From Candidatus Nitrosocosmicus arcticus (GTDB lineage Archaea; Thermoproteota; Nitrososphaeria; Nitrososphaerales; Nitrososphaeraceae): a stretch of 64,000 bases of DNA. The number at the start of each line of letters is the position of its first letter. The first letter of the stretch is position 1. The position numbers were made by a program, and so were the translations under genes. Below are positions 8,659 through 18,105 of the stretch, in pieces. The stretch is from assembly GCF_007826885.1 (NCBI RefSeq), contig NZ_ML675580.1, positions 1-64,000 of the forward strand, given 5' to 3'. Under the pieces are notes generated by a model. It ran no database searches, was not told where the DNA came from, and was given only the letters and a program-made list of their open reading frames with translations.

Positions 8659-10827
8659 TCACAAAATTAGATTTTCATCTGTCATGGGCAAGGTAAACGA
8701 AATCGTGGCTCCAATTCCATCATTATTTTTTTCAACCCAAATTTTGCCTTGGTGCATATTTATAATGTTCCTACAAATGTATAACCCTAATCCTGTACCA
8801 TAGAACGATTTTGTTGCAAACTTGGTAAATAGTCTTGGAAGTATTTCAGGATGAATTCCTTCACCGTTGTCTTTTATCTTGACCATTATATTATTTTCAA
8901 TTGTTCTGACAACTAAGGTTATAATACCATCAGCACCGTCGGCAATAAAATTAACAGAATTATCTATTAAATTTGAAATAACTTGAGCAATTCGAAGCTT
9001 ATCTCCAATCACCATATGTTTTTTTTCAAAACCAATAAGTTCAAACCGGATTTTTTTCTCTGAAATACCGTCTAATTTATATCTATTTTCAAGTAATGTT
9101 TCAAAATCCTTTATAACATCTAAAATTACTTCTATGAGACTAAACTTACTCTTCGAAATATTAAATAAATTTCCTTCAATCTTGGTCACTGTAAGAATGT
9201 TTTCAGTTAATGTGTGTAATTTTTGTGCACTCGCGATTACGATCTCGAGTAACCCTTTCTGTTCCTTGTCATCTAGATTATCTCTTACGTGTTCTGTTAA
9301 ACCAATAATTGGCTGAACAGGTGTCCGTAACTCATGTGCAACAATGTCTATGAACTCACGTTGCATCTTGTCATGAATTTTAAGTCTGGCATATGCGTTC
9401 TTTAAAAAATAGTATAATTCTGATTGGTTCCATAGTGAATCAAAGATAAATGCGTACGAATTCGATATGGGTATGCTATTTGAATAAGAAGCAAGTCCAA
9501 TGGAATCTAATGGATCTCCGGACATATTATTTTTGAACTCTACGATTAATGATTTATTCCTATCAACTACTAACAGCCCTATTTCTGACTGAATCTCGTT
9601 ACTAGAGATCGATCTAATTTTCACATTCATGAGAGAATTAATGGTAAAGTCAAATGGCTGCGTATTGACATTCTCTGTATGAAACCTTCTATTGTTGTCT
9701 TGCAAAAGATAAAAATCATTCTTGAACAATTCATTGATATCCTTCTGTCTTTGGAGATCTATTTTGTCGGTAACAAGAATCTTGACAGATAAATCCTTAT
9801 TTTGAACCGCATTTTTAATATCCAGGAAAAAGTCATTTTCCACCTGTCTCTTGAAGGAATCAAAAGTTGGAAGTATTCCTAGGATCTCCTGCTTAGCTGA
9901 CGATATCAGGCTTTTTATCAAACCAAATGTTTCATCGGATTTTTCAATCGTTTCAATAAAGGCTATATCCATCTCTTCTTCAATTGAATGAATTATATCT
10001 GTAGCTTCCCTGCTATTTTTCCATAATTTGTTAAATAATGAGTTAAAATTACGTATGTATGCAGGTTCGTTGCTGTATAGGATACTCCCCACAAAATCCT
10101 TGTCAGTCAGTCTCTCTATACCTGCTGCCAATTGCGATTCTGTAACACTAAAATTGATAAATTGGATCTCTTTTAGGTGACGAATATCCACACCCAAATC
10201 AAGATAATTTTTAACCAAATCTATATTGTCGTTTGATATTTCAATTAAAATTCTGATACCTTTGTGGAGTCCTTTTTTCTTTCGCTCTAATAGACTCTTT
10301 GCCAAAGGTAGAAAAAATTTATGACCAATTCTCAGGCCTTCAGTAGTAATACAAACGTTTAATTCGTTGGAATCAAAATAAATTGACTTAAATTCTTCAA
10401 CTAACAAGGAACCACTGGATTTCGTTATTATCTTGGTTTCATAATCTGTTTTACCCTCCTCAATTTCCAGTATTTTTTTTCTTGCGGGTATAGCATTTCT
10501 CCAAAGGGTATCAAAAATATATTGCCCTTGTGCAACTACCTCATTTACGTTGCTATAAATAATGTGAGTTGACGCTCGTTCTTTTCTAAGAACTGTCGTA
10601 GCCATATATTCAGACTCATTGATTGCAATGCCGCCCTTTAAGCCATCCAGATGTCGTAGTTCACTAACCCAATTTAATAATTCTTTGCAGTATTGAATAT
10701 TTTCAGGAGTAACCTCGGTAATACATCTAATTATTCCGCCTCTATCTAAAATAGCTTTGTAACCATTACAATAAACGGGGAGCTTAACTACTCTGGACGG
10801 GTCAGAATAGTCCAACGTAACATCCAT
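8659..10827 (-). CDS. Soluble sensor histidine kinase with repeated PLD-like/TrmB-C-like sensor units
   Basis: 722 residues with no membrane span. The C terminus is a standard kinase core: HisKA with His498 in AHELRTP, N-box NLIDNSVNFI, DNGEGI and GTGLGLYI. The first 460 residues hold what look like three sensor units, each closing on a Phe-x-x-LW motif: YIFDTLWRN (about 90), FNSLFNKLWKN (about 255) and FIFDSLWNQ (about 450). The last unit, with VVDRNKSLIVEFKNN and SIGLASYSNS, resembles the phospholipase-D-like regulatory domain of TrmB-type regulators. The second and third units and the kinase core align with the cytoplasmic part of the kinase at 59284-62340. No receiver gene is adjacent on this strand. 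It points away from the binding-protein gene at 11236. Confidence 0.85.
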   Translation of the reverse strand: MDVTLDYSDPSRVVKLPVYCNGYKAILDRGGIIRCITEVTPENIQYCKELLNWVSELRHLDGLKGGIAINESEYMATTVLRKERASTHIIYSNVNEVVAQGQYIFDTLWRNAIPARKKILEIEEGKTDYETKIITKSSGSLLVEEFKSIYFDSNELNVCITTEGLRIGHKFFLPLAKSLLERKKKGLHKGIRILIEISNDNIDLVKNYLDLGVDIRHLKEIQFINFSVTESQLAAGIERLTDKDFVGSILYSNEPAYIRNFNSLFNKLWKNSREATDIIHSIEEEMDIAFIETIEKSDETFGLIKSLISSAKQEILGILPTFDSFKRQVENDFFLDIKNAVQNKDLSVKILVTDKIDLQRQKDINELFKNDFYLLQDNNRRFHTENVNTQPFDFTINSLMNVKIRSISSNEIQSEIGLLVVDRNKSLIVEFKNNMSGDPLDSIGLASYSNSIPISNSYAFIFDSLWNQSELYYFLKNAYARLKIHDKMQREFIDIVAHELRTPVQPIIGLTEHVRDNLDDKEQKGLLEIVIASAQKLHTLTENILTVTKIEGNLFNISKSKFSLIEVILDVIKDFETLLENRYKLDGISEKKIRFELIGFEKKHMVIGDKLRIAQVISNLIDNSVNFIADGADGIITLVVRTIENNIMVKIKDNGEGIHPEILPRLFTKFATKSFYGTGLGLYICRNIINMHQGKIWVEKNNDGIGATISFTLPMTDENLIL

Positions 10828-11235
10828 TTTAATTTTGGTATTTTGTATTAAATGATATGCCTTTTCTACAATATTTTTAGAACTGTATAAAATTTCAGAC
10901 TTACCGTCGTTAGTAACACTATCCGATATGACTAATCAAATTTATAGTACATTTGCCATATATATAAGATTATTTATTACCTGAATTGATGTTAGCTTTT
11001 GTTTAAATGGTCTTAAACGGTTTTGAATCTCAATATTAATTTAATGAACGTATGAATTATTAGACATATAATAAAATCTTAAACTACCCGTACATAATTC
11101 CAAATATAAAAGAAAATTTTAATTAGGAATCCATAAACTATGGTCCGTGTTTAATAATACTTTCTTGTCTTAGACTTCTCTTAGTAAAGCTAGATAGGGA
11201 AAAATACTTGTCTATATATCCTTAATGTGTACAGA
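10828..11235. other. Divergent intergenic region between the soluble kinase and binding-protein gene 2
   Basis: About 400 bp of AT-rich DNA serving as a promoter region for both divergent genes. Apart from the 17-mer at 11191-11207 no gene or structured element is seen. Confidence 0.45.
11191..11207 (+). promoter_or_regulatory. Shared upstream element, copy 2
   Basis: Exact copy of the 17-mer TAGATAGGGAAAAATAC found at 1374-1390 ahead of the paralogous gene. It lies 28 nt ahead of the ATG at 11236 and 19 nt ahead of an in-frame GTG at 11227. Confidence 0.45.
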
Positions 11236-12261
11236 ATGAGACCTAAACAATTGGATAGGAAACTACATATTTTTCTAGTTTTCAGTATTATTGTAATAGT
11301 ATTTTCAAATTCATTTAGTTTAATATATGCACAAATTTCAAGTGAAAAACCAATAAGATTTTCAGTAAATGTATGGGCTCCGAATTTTTTAGCATATATT
11401 GCTCAAGAAAAGGGATATTTTGAAAAAAACAATGTGAATGTAAACCTCACATTAATTCAAGATTATTCGGATGCGGTTAGAGATTATGCAAATGGAAAAC
11501 ATGATGGGATGTTTGTAGTCTATTCTGATGTCATTGTGCAGGACTCGGAAGGAATTGATACTAAAGTTGTATACAATATTGATACATCATATGATGCGGA
11601 TGCAATTATAGGTAGTGTAAACAACCTCACGGAAGTAATGGGTAAAAAAGTGGGTGTTGAAGGAATCAACAGTTTTTCACATTATTTTATGTTAAAATCT
11701 CTGGAAAATGTAGGTCTTAGCGAAGCGAATGTTGAATTTGTGAATATTCCTGCTCAAAATATATCAGATGCATTAAAGAAAAGTGAGATCGATGCAGGTC
11801 ACACATATAATCCATACATATCAGATTCATTAAAGAATGGATTTAAAATTCTCTCCATAGGTGCAAATGCACCTGGTGTTATAACCACCGTATTAGCATT
11901 TCATTCAGATATAGTGAAACAAAGACCACTGGATGTTCAGAACATCATAAAATCATTGATAGAAGCAAAAGAAGATTATGATAAAAATAGAGAGCAAGAT
12001 ATAGAAATAATGTCCGTAAGTACGGGCATAAACAAAACGGATATCATCAATGGGATGGATGGTGCCAAACTCTTGGATTTAGATTATAACACTCAATTTT
12101 CAATGAATAAGGAACTAAATACAACAGCTTCACTATACAACTCGGGAAAGTCTATTGCAAAATTTTATGCAGAAAGGGGAGTGATTACTGAATATCCAGA
12201 TATTGAAGACATTATTGAACCAAAATTTGTCAACGAATTATTGATGGAAAAAAATCAATAA
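11236..12261 (+). CDS. Exported NMT1/ThiY-like solute-binding protein, copy 2
   Basis: 341 residues from the ATG at 11236. I prefer this start to GTG 11227 because it aligns with the start of the paralogue at 1413 (MRPKQLDRKL against MPSIQLDRKL). It has a signal sequence ending near YAQ, then the NMT1-type fold with VWAPNFLAYIAQEKGYFEKN. The ligand-pocket region around 75-125 (YDADAIIGSVNNLTEV and neighbours) is almost unchanged from copy 1, whereas residues about 180-200 and the C-terminal third differ. The two may therefore bind related but not identical ligands. The stop codon is 29 bp before a Cache sensor kinase, and no transporter genes are nearby. The likeliest reading is that it presents a ligand to that kinase, although transport with distant components is not excluded. 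Confidence 0.82.
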   Translation: MRPKQLDRKLHIFLVFSIIVIVFSNSFSLIYAQISSEKPIRFSVNVWAPNFLAYIAQEKGYFEKNNVNVNLTLIQDYSDAVRDYANGKHDGMFVVYSDVIVQDSEGIDTKVVYNIDTSYDADAIIGSVNNLTEVMGKKVGVEGINSFSHYFMLKSLENVGLSEANVEFVNIPAQNISDALKKSEIDAGHTYNPYISDSLKNGFKILSIGANAPGVITTVLAFHSDIVKQRPLDVQNIIKSLIEAKEDYDKNREQDIEIMSVSTGINKTDIINGMDGAKLLDLDYNTQFSMNKELNTTASLYNSGKSIAKFYAERGVITEYPDIEDIIEPKFVNELLMEKNQ

Positions 12262-12290
12262 AAATGAAATATCTTCAGGGGGACTAGTAT

Positions 12291-14210
12291 TTGAAAATTA
12301 GAACAAAGCTCATCATCACTATGATTCCACTAGTTTCTTTCTCAATACTGATACTGTCCTATGTGGGGTTTCAGAATTTTGTAACAGCTATACAGACTCA
12401 GTTAATTAATGAATTAAAAACGATGGCCAGTCATACAATGAATAATCTATCGCATCAAATGTTTGAAAGGATTGCCGACGTACAATTTCTGTCTACGAGT
12501 AATATCCTTGTGAATTCAAATCTAACAATATCTGAAAAGATGGACTATCTTCGTTCATTGGAAAAATCATTCAAGACATATTTATCGATTTCCCTATATA
12601 ATAAAGAGGGTATTAAGATTGGAGATACAAGAAATATACTTTTAGGGAAAAATGAATCCCAAAAAACATTCTTTAATGAAGCTGTGAAGGGAAAAATGTA
12701 CTATGATACCATACCTACCCTATCTGAATCTTTAAATCAGTATGTAATACATTTTGCAGCACCATTGTATAACGAAAGTAAAGAGATTGAAGGGGTGGTA
12801 GTTACAAGACAGGCAATAAATAAAATAAACGATATTTTCAAGGAAATCGAATTTCCGGATGAACAATTAGATTCGGAGGGCAGCAGTCTTAAATTGGATT
12901 TAATATCTGGCAATGGAACAGTGATATATTCAAACCATGATAGAAGCTCAATTCTGCAAATCATGCCCGGATTTCATGAATTAATCTCAAGAAATGATCA
13001 GCAGAATAATATGTCTATATTGAATCCCAGTTCAGCAGAAACTCGAATTGATGCTGACGAAATAATTGTGAGCGTGCCACAGGGAGATGGCCACTTAGAC
13101 TATAAGGGAAGTGGTTGGTTTCTTTTACTGAGGGAAAATACAGATGTCGTATTTGGAAATTTACAGAAAACAGTAGACCAGTTTCTAATAATTTCCGGCA
13201 TCATATTAGTAATTTCTATAATCCTTATATTGTTCATTGCTAGGACTATTTCTTTACCCATAACAAAACTTATGAAAAAGGTAATTGAAGTAGGTAAGGG
13301 AAATTATGATTCTAGAATTGATATCAAAAGCTCAGACGAAGTCGGGCAATTGGCATCCCATTTTGATTCCATGAGGCAGAGTGTAAATCAGGTGAACCAG
13401 ACTTTAAATAAAAGGGTTATGGAGAGAACACTGGAACTAGAAAAAGCAAATGAGGAATTAAAACTTAATGATGAATATTTAGGGAAAATAAACAAGGAAT
13501 TGGTATCAGCAGACAAAGCAAAAGAAGAATTTATGTCAATGGTTAGTCATGAATTAAAAACTCCGCTAGTCCCTGCTAAAGGATATGTTGAGCTTCTTCT
13601 TAAACAAAAAAAAACAGGGGAACTGAATGAAAAGCAAAAGAAATACGCAAGTATTGTATACAGAAATATAATAAAATTAGAAGTACTCGTTAATGATGTT
13701 CTTGATGGATACAAGATTGATATGGGAAGGTTGAAAATTCAAAAAAATTTAGTAAATGTAACGGATTTAATTTCGTCAGTTGTATCGGATTTACCGTCTC
13801 TAATTGGTGAAAAACAAATTATTATCAAGTTAGATTCAAAAATAAAGGAAGAAACTGCTATTATGTGTGACCAAAGGAGGATTGAGCAAGTATTTGCAAA
13901 TTTGATCAAAAACTCGATCGACTTTGTGCCAGAAGGCAATGGTAAAATAACTATATCGGCGGAATTGATTCAAAACGAAACGATGGTTCAATTTTCGATA
14001 GAAGACAATGGTACTGGCATTCCGGTAGATAAAATGAATAAACTTTTTCATAAATTCTATCAAATTGATACAAGCTTAATAAGAAAGCACGGTGGCAGTG
14101 GACTTGGTTTAGCAATCTCAAAGGGCATTGTAGAAGCACATGGTGGTAAGATATGGATTGATAAAGAGTATAGAGATGGTGCAGCATTCAGATTTACAAT
14201 ACCTTTTTAA
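12291..14210 (+). CDS. Membrane sensor histidine kinase with dCache sensor and HAMP
   Basis: 639 residues. The N-terminal span is at about 9-29. A large extracytoplasmic double-Cache domain follows (about 35-295, with typical FLSTSNILVNS and VIHFAAPLYNESKEIEGVVV strands). The second span is at about 298-320, then HAMP, a coiled-coil linker ending EEFMSMVSHELKTP with phosphoacceptor His420, and HATPase_c with NLIKNSIDFVP, DNGTGIP and GGSGLGLAI. The TTG start at 12291 has a good Shine-Dalgarno run (AGGGGGA) about 8 bp upstream. It is in an operon with the binding protein (29-bp gap) and the receiver (29-bp gap). The DNA of its C-terminal end is identical to that of the kinase at 6044. Confidence 0.9.
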   Translation: MKIRTKLIITMIPLVSFSILILSYVGFQNFVTAIQTQLINELKTMASHTMNNLSHQMFERIADVQFLSTSNILVNSNLTISEKMDYLRSLEKSFKTYLSISLYNKEGIKIGDTRNILLGKNESQKTFFNEAVKGKMYYDTIPTLSESLNQYVIHFAAPLYNESKEIEGVVVTRQAINKINDIFKEIEFPDEQLDSEGSSLKLDLISGNGTVIYSNHDRSSILQIMPGFHELISRNDQQNNMSILNPSSAETRIDADEIIVSVPQGDGHLDYKGSGWFLLLRENTDVVFGNLQKTVDQFLIISGIILVISIILILFIARTISLPITKLMKKVIEVGKGNYDSRIDIKSSDEVGQLASHFDSMRQSVNQVNQTLNKRVMERTLELEKANEELKLNDEYLGKINKELVSADKAKEEFMSMVSHELKTPLVPAKGYVELLLKQKKTGELNEKQKKYASIVYRNIIKLEVLVNDVLDGYKIDMGRLKIQKNLVNVTDLISSVVSDLPSLIGEKQIIIKLDSKIKEETAIMCDQRRIEQVFANLIKNSIDFVPEGNGKITISAELIQNETMVQFSIEDNGTGIPVDKMNKLFHKFYQIDTSLIRKHGGSGLGLAISKGIVEAHGGKIWIDKEYRDGAAFRFTIPF

Positions 14211-14646
14211 ACCGAGAAAATCGGTATAATAACGATACAATGAGTGCCGATTCACCATCACTATCATCACCATCATCGGTAACACCAGTTTCCAGAGTTC
14301 TCATTATAGATGATAATGAGGACATAACCGAGTTGGTAAAAGACTACCTGGAAACAGAAGATATAGAATGTAAAATAATTAATAAAGGGATAGATGGACT
14401 CGAGGAAATACGAAAGAATGATAGATATTATAATGTGATTTTATTGGATCTTGCCATGCCAGAATTTAGCGGATTGGATGTTTTTAACAAACTAAAGGAA
14501 GAAAATTTGTTAAAGTCAAATAATGTGATAATATTTACTGCGTCGTCTACGCAGAATAGTGAAATAAATGAGATGATGCAAGGTGGCGCTAAATATATTT
14601 TGAAAAAACCCTCTTCCATAGATGAAATACTCGACGTAGTTACAAG
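13999..14646 (+). repeat. Long direct repeat, copy B (kinase tail plus receiver)
   Basis: Matches 7449-8096 at offset 6550. There are two identical blocks (13999-14068 and 14133-14646) with a diverged 64-bp window between them that encodes the kinase-specific ATP-lid segment. Confidence 0.9.
14211..14225 (+). promoter_or_regulatory. Hairpin between kinase and receiver genes, copy B
   Basis: ACCGA-GAAAA-TCGGT immediately after the kinase stop codon, identical to 7661-7675 and part of the long direct repeat. Confidence 0.4.
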
Positions 14647-14674
14647 CTTTACAATCAAGAAAGATGAGAATTAA
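14240..14674 (+). CDS. Single-domain response regulator (REC), copy B
   Basis: 144 residues, identical to the receiver at 7690-8118 up to residue 135. It then ends SFTIKKDEN instead of RFTINMR. It has the same Ser/Pro-rich N-terminal tail, phosphoacceptor Asp70 and conserved Lys. It is the last gene of the binding protein - kinase - receiver operon and has no output domain. Identity of the two receivers means signals from the PilJ-like and Cache kinases probably converge. Confidence 0.9.
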   Translation: MSADSPSLSSPSSVTPVSRVLIIDDNEDITELVKDYLETEDIECKIINKGIDGLEEIRKNDRYYNVILLDLAMPEFSGLDVFNKLKEENLLKSNNVIIFTASSTQNSEINEMMQGGAKYILKKPSSIDEILDVVTSFTIKKDEN

Positions 14675-14959
14675 TAAAGTTAAAGGTCTGTAGAATCTAT
14701 TGAGGCATTAGTATGCCAATAACGTTTACCAATTATTACCGCACATGAGTCCTCATCAATTTTATTGTTATCAACAAAGAACCATTATAGCATTCTGCCT
14801 GCCTACGCATTTTGATAAATTCTTTGAAATGTTTATTATTTTACTGTACGGCCAAAATCATGCACGATTTTTATTATAGAATTAGATTGTAGATTCTTAT
14901 CATAGAATCATAGGTTAAAAACCCCAAATAAATGATTATGCTACATAATTCTGATCAAA

Positions 14960-15313
14960 ATGTTAGTAAATTTCTCAAGGTATCAAATACTCCGACTGGT
15001 CGTTATCGTAGGTCTTATCCCCGTTAGCGCAATTCAAGGAACCACATTAATAACCAGTGTGTTTGCGGACAATCTTTGTTTGGGACCGTTAGCATGCAGT
15101 GCGGTGGGTGGTAGTGGCGGCCGCGGTGGAGACACTGGAGACGCTATAAGTGGAGATATAGGTCCTGGTGGCTCTTGTTTTGCAAAAAATCATGTAACTA
15201 TAGGAGATGAGTGCGGTGGAAGCACAGGCAGTAGTGAACCCAGAAGTGGAAGCGGCGATCATAGTATGAACGGAGGCAGAGGTGGAGAAGCGCATAATAC
15301 TGTACGCAGTTAG
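14960..15313 (+). CDS. Small exported glycine-rich protein
   Basis: 117 residues. It has a clear signal sequence (hydrophobic run about 12-33, cleavage probably after FADN), then a mature part dominated by Gly, Ser, Asp and three Cys: GGSGGRGGDTGDAISGD, GGSC and DECGGSTGSS. Glycine-rich secreted proteins of this sort are often cell-surface or matrix components, but no family is recognised. The GC content of the mature region is higher than its surroundings, as expected from Gly codons. ATG 14960 is the only start that keeps the signal peptide. Confidence 0.65.
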   Translation: MLVNFSRYQILRLVVIVGLIPVSAIQGTTLITSVFADNLCLGPLACSAVGGSGGRGGDTGDAISGDIGPGGSCFAKNHVTIGDECGGSTGSSEPRSGSGDHSMNGGRGGEAHNTVRS

Positions 15314-15554
15314 CTTCTTTTGGCAACGCCCCGTCTTAAAAAATGCAGTACTTAATGTTGCTGCAAATGATTTTTTTTAATCCGTAGTTACTCAAAAACG
15401 TGTTCGTTAGATTTGGCCTTTTTCCGTTGGTATATTGGTATAGAAATCCATCATATTTCAAATCTTTGAATATAATCTATCTAAAGAATTTAGATTTTAT
15501 CGTCGTAAAGGCATAAAATAAATCCATAGGGCTATGGATTTTTGTCTGAAGGTT

Positions 15555-15740
15555 GATTGGAGAACAGTGTATCTCAGAGGCGATGCAGCCTATTCAACAC
15601 AAGCTGTAAAAAAAATTATGTAATTGCTAAGGGCTTGCTTGATCATAAAAAGGCACATCCACATCACCATAATAAAATCCTACAAATCTAACATTGAGGA
15701 GACTTTTAAATATTTAAATATGATTTGGTACAAAGTATAA
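15555..15740 (+). pseudogene. Decayed transposase fragment (IS5-like DDE type)
   Basis: The frame DWRTVYLRGDAAYSTQAVKK, then after a stop and frameshift NIEETFKYLNMIWYKV, follows the order of the middle-Asp and terminal-Glu regions of IS5/IS1182-like transposases (aDaaY... and iErtF..Lk). Start, N terminus and inverted repeats are not visible. Assignment is by motif order only. Confidence 0.4.
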
Positions 15741-15992
15741 TTATATATTTGGAGAATTATGACTAGTTTTGTTTCTCAAGTGACATGTTAGTTCTATTAA
15801 GAAAAGGTAAACTCAAGTCGGGTGGGGCAGTTTTTCCGTACATTAGATTAATAGAATCTTAGGTTAAAAAGTAAAGAAACTCACTAAAAAGTTTGTTAAA
15901 TGCTGTAAAATAGGTAATAAATTCATCAGAGATGGTAAAAACAGACTATATGCTGGTACCTTGATAGAAATCCCCTTTGTCATGATATTGTG
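15741..15992. other. Intergenic stretch between two remnants
   Basis: No gene seen. It is flanked by the transposase fragment and the DUF1214 fragment. Confidence 0.35.
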
Positions 15993-16275
15993 TTATCCTC
16001 TAACCATATGTAAGGGAGCATACGGATATTCACCGTATAGGGCCGACTCCTGTGGATTGTATAGTCTTAGAGTGAGAGTCGTCATCTGCAAGCGCACCTA
16101 ACCAGTTTGGTTCATGTCCGGTCGGGGGATTATCATGTTGTGAGTATATATCAAGTGAACCATCTTCATTGTACACAAGACCATAGGACCTGTCTCCTAT
16201 TAAATAACGAATAATGAGATGTCCTCGAGATATGATGCATTGTAATAAAGTAAATTTCTCAGGGCTCGATTGATT
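15993..16275 (-). pseudogene. Frameshifted C-terminal remnant of a DUF1254/DUF1214 protein
   Basis: Reading leftwards on the minus strand, IIRYLIGDRSYGLVYNEDGS and DIYSQHDNPPTGHEPNWLGA are the hallmark C-terminal blocks of DUF1214 (GDRT.GL.YN.DGSL..Y.QH..P......NWLPA). The continuation LTLRLYNPQESALYGEYPYA is in a different frame, so one frameshift lies near 16080, and the track ends at TAA 15993-15995. The N-terminal domain is missing. These proteins are usually over 400 residues, so this is a relic. Confidence 0.65.
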
Positions 16276-16518
16276 TGATATTTTGTGGCTGTATTCGAAG
16301 AGGCATTATCAATACCATCACCATCGCCAAAAGGCACAGTAAGTTCAGGTAACGACATGAACAATCAGTGCCATGAGAATATCGGCAGTAATGGTCTAGG
16401 TCAATGATCATTAGATAGTTTTTACTCTAAGGAATCTATTATTCAAATTCAATCAACAATTCCGGAGACAAAACTAAATACGAAAAAATTTCTAGTGGGC
16501 TACCCCATCTTATTAGCC

Positions 16519-17001
16519 TTAGTCAAGAGTCTTGCCATCGTTGGAAATTAATGATAACCTGTTAAAATATTGCTGAAGTGTGTCTATGCCCAGTAACATT
16601 GTGAACAATGAATCAAAAAATTTATCTTTAGTTAAACCATCAAAATAAATAAGTTTCTCCATGATAAATTTTTCTATTTTGTCTTTTGATGAATTGCTGT
16701 GACGAGCTAGTAAACCCAACTGGTATAAGGCCATCAATAGATCTGGAATAAAGCGATTCTTTTCTTTCGATGGTAAAAGAGATAAAGAATTCTTCTGTTG
16801 TTTTGAGAAATTCATTGATGTAATTAATGTTACCTTATCATGTGAATCATCGACTATGATATTGACATTTCTATTATTAGATTTTGCTACCAGATTCATA
16901 ACAACTGTATGGTCTTCGATTTCATCAAATCTCCAGATATCACTTTCTTCGATAAGCCATCGCTTAATTCTCAGTGATATTTCTTGTTGAGACAATGACA
17001 T
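16519..17001 (-). CDS. DUF2299-like hypothetical protein
   Basis: 160 residues. The pattern of an N-terminal helix with a Trp-Leu pair (IKRWLIEE), alternating strands (VVMNLVAKS, VNIIVDDSHDKVTLITSMNF) and long C-terminal helices resembles archaeal DUF2299 proteins, which adopt a type III secretion chaperone-like fold. Family assignment is from pattern memory and is moderate. No signal peptide. Function unknown. It lies alone in a region rich in gene remnants but is itself intact, with ATG at 17001. Confidence 0.6.
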   Translation of the reverse strand: MSLSQQEISLRIKRWLIEESDIWRFDEIEDHTVVMNLVAKSNNRNVNIIVDDSHDKVTLITSMNFSKQQKNSLSLLPSKEKNRFIPDLLMALYQLGLLARHSNSSKDKIEKFIMEKLIYFDGLTKDKFFDSLFTMLLGIDTLQQYFNRLSLISNDGKTLD

Positions 17002-17399
17002 CGTAGTTAATTTAAAATTGCCTCTATATAATCATATAATGGTGAAAATTAGCGAAAGAATTAGGCCATCTCGATTGTGAAATCATAGGTGCTATGTTAA
17101 TATTAGAACAATCGATGACCGGCCCTAAATATCACAGTCCTCAGGTATACTGTATGAAATTGAATCGTACTTTAAGGGCATGATCATCATCATTTTTCTG
17201 ACAACTATGAATTTATTAAATCTACCCGATTAAATTATGACACGAATAGCATTCCCAGCACATGTGAGCTCTTAAATCATTGGTATTTGATGAACCAGCC
17301 CACAGGGCTCTGAGTGTTGGAATAATTTTGCAATCTTCAAATTCAACAATACAAAGAGAAGAGCACGAATAATCCTAAAAATATTCAAAATTATACATA
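17002..17399. other. Intergenic stretch
   Basis: No gene or structured element recognised between the DUF2299-like gene and the propeller remnant. Confidence 0.35.
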
Positions 17400-17765
17400 A
17401 ACAAATACAAATTTCTCAATTTACTGCTTGTAGTCTTGATAATTACTTTTGCTTATCCTAGAAGTTTATCTGAAATCAATTTAACTTAGGTAGATACGAT
17501 AATTGCCACAGCGGGTGTGGGAGACTTTCCGAAGGCTGTTGAGTATAACCCAGGCAATGACAATACGTACGTTTTCAATCCGGAGTCAGGTGATGTATCA
17601 GTCATAGACAGCATTACCAAGGATACTGTGGCAACTGTTGATGTTGGGATTTCTCCAACTGCTCTTGAGTTTAGCCCGAGCAATAACAATATGTATGTAG
17701 TAGAATTTGGTTCAAATACTGTTTCAGTCATCCAACCTACAGTATTAGAACCAGTTGTTGACTAG
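17400..17765 (+). pseudogene. Truncated YVTN beta-propeller protein with in-frame stop
   Basis: One frame reads a signal-peptide-like segment (FLNLLLVVLIITFAYP), then TAG at about 17487, then two YVTN/NHL-like propeller blades: PKAVEYNPGNDNTYVFNPES and PTALEFSPSNNNMYVVEFGS. It stops at 17763-17765. The signal segment has no ATG and the propeller has only two of the seven or more blades needed. An internal GTG at 17517 would start inside a blade. It is best read as the broken front end of a secreted propeller protein. Confidence 0.6.
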
Positions 17766-18105
17766 GAAGCCGTTCAGGCTGTAAATTCTAGTAAATAGGC
17801 TCGGTTGATTGGTAAAAGCAGTTCGGATCTTAATTGTTTCTATACATATTTAATTGTCCCAAACAAATAGGCAGACCTGGTATCTCTTTGGATGACTCAA
17901 CATCAAAATACCGTTTTTCACAGCACTAGTAACTCAGATAGTAACAAATTAGGTCTTAGATGCTTCTTTGTAATATATCATGAAAATACATCAAGTAATA
18001 AAAAGATAAATAGAATTTATTTGATAACAGATGAATTACATGAATACTCTATTAGGTAACAACTTTGTTAAGGTGTTTTGGGCCGTCTTCCTTCCTCTTC
18101 TTCTA
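17766..18105. other. Intergenic stretch
   Basis: AT-rich, no gene recognised. Confidence 0.35.

Noticed and set aside
7449-14646. Reading the long direct repeat as a transposable element
   Set aside because: The repeats contain only kinase and receiver coding DNA, with no transposase, terminal inverted repeats or target-site duplications.
15089-15295. Antisense 68-codon frame in the glycine-rich gene
   Set aside because: A Ser/Thr/Ala-rich product is the expected complement of Gly codons; a shadow of 14960-15313.
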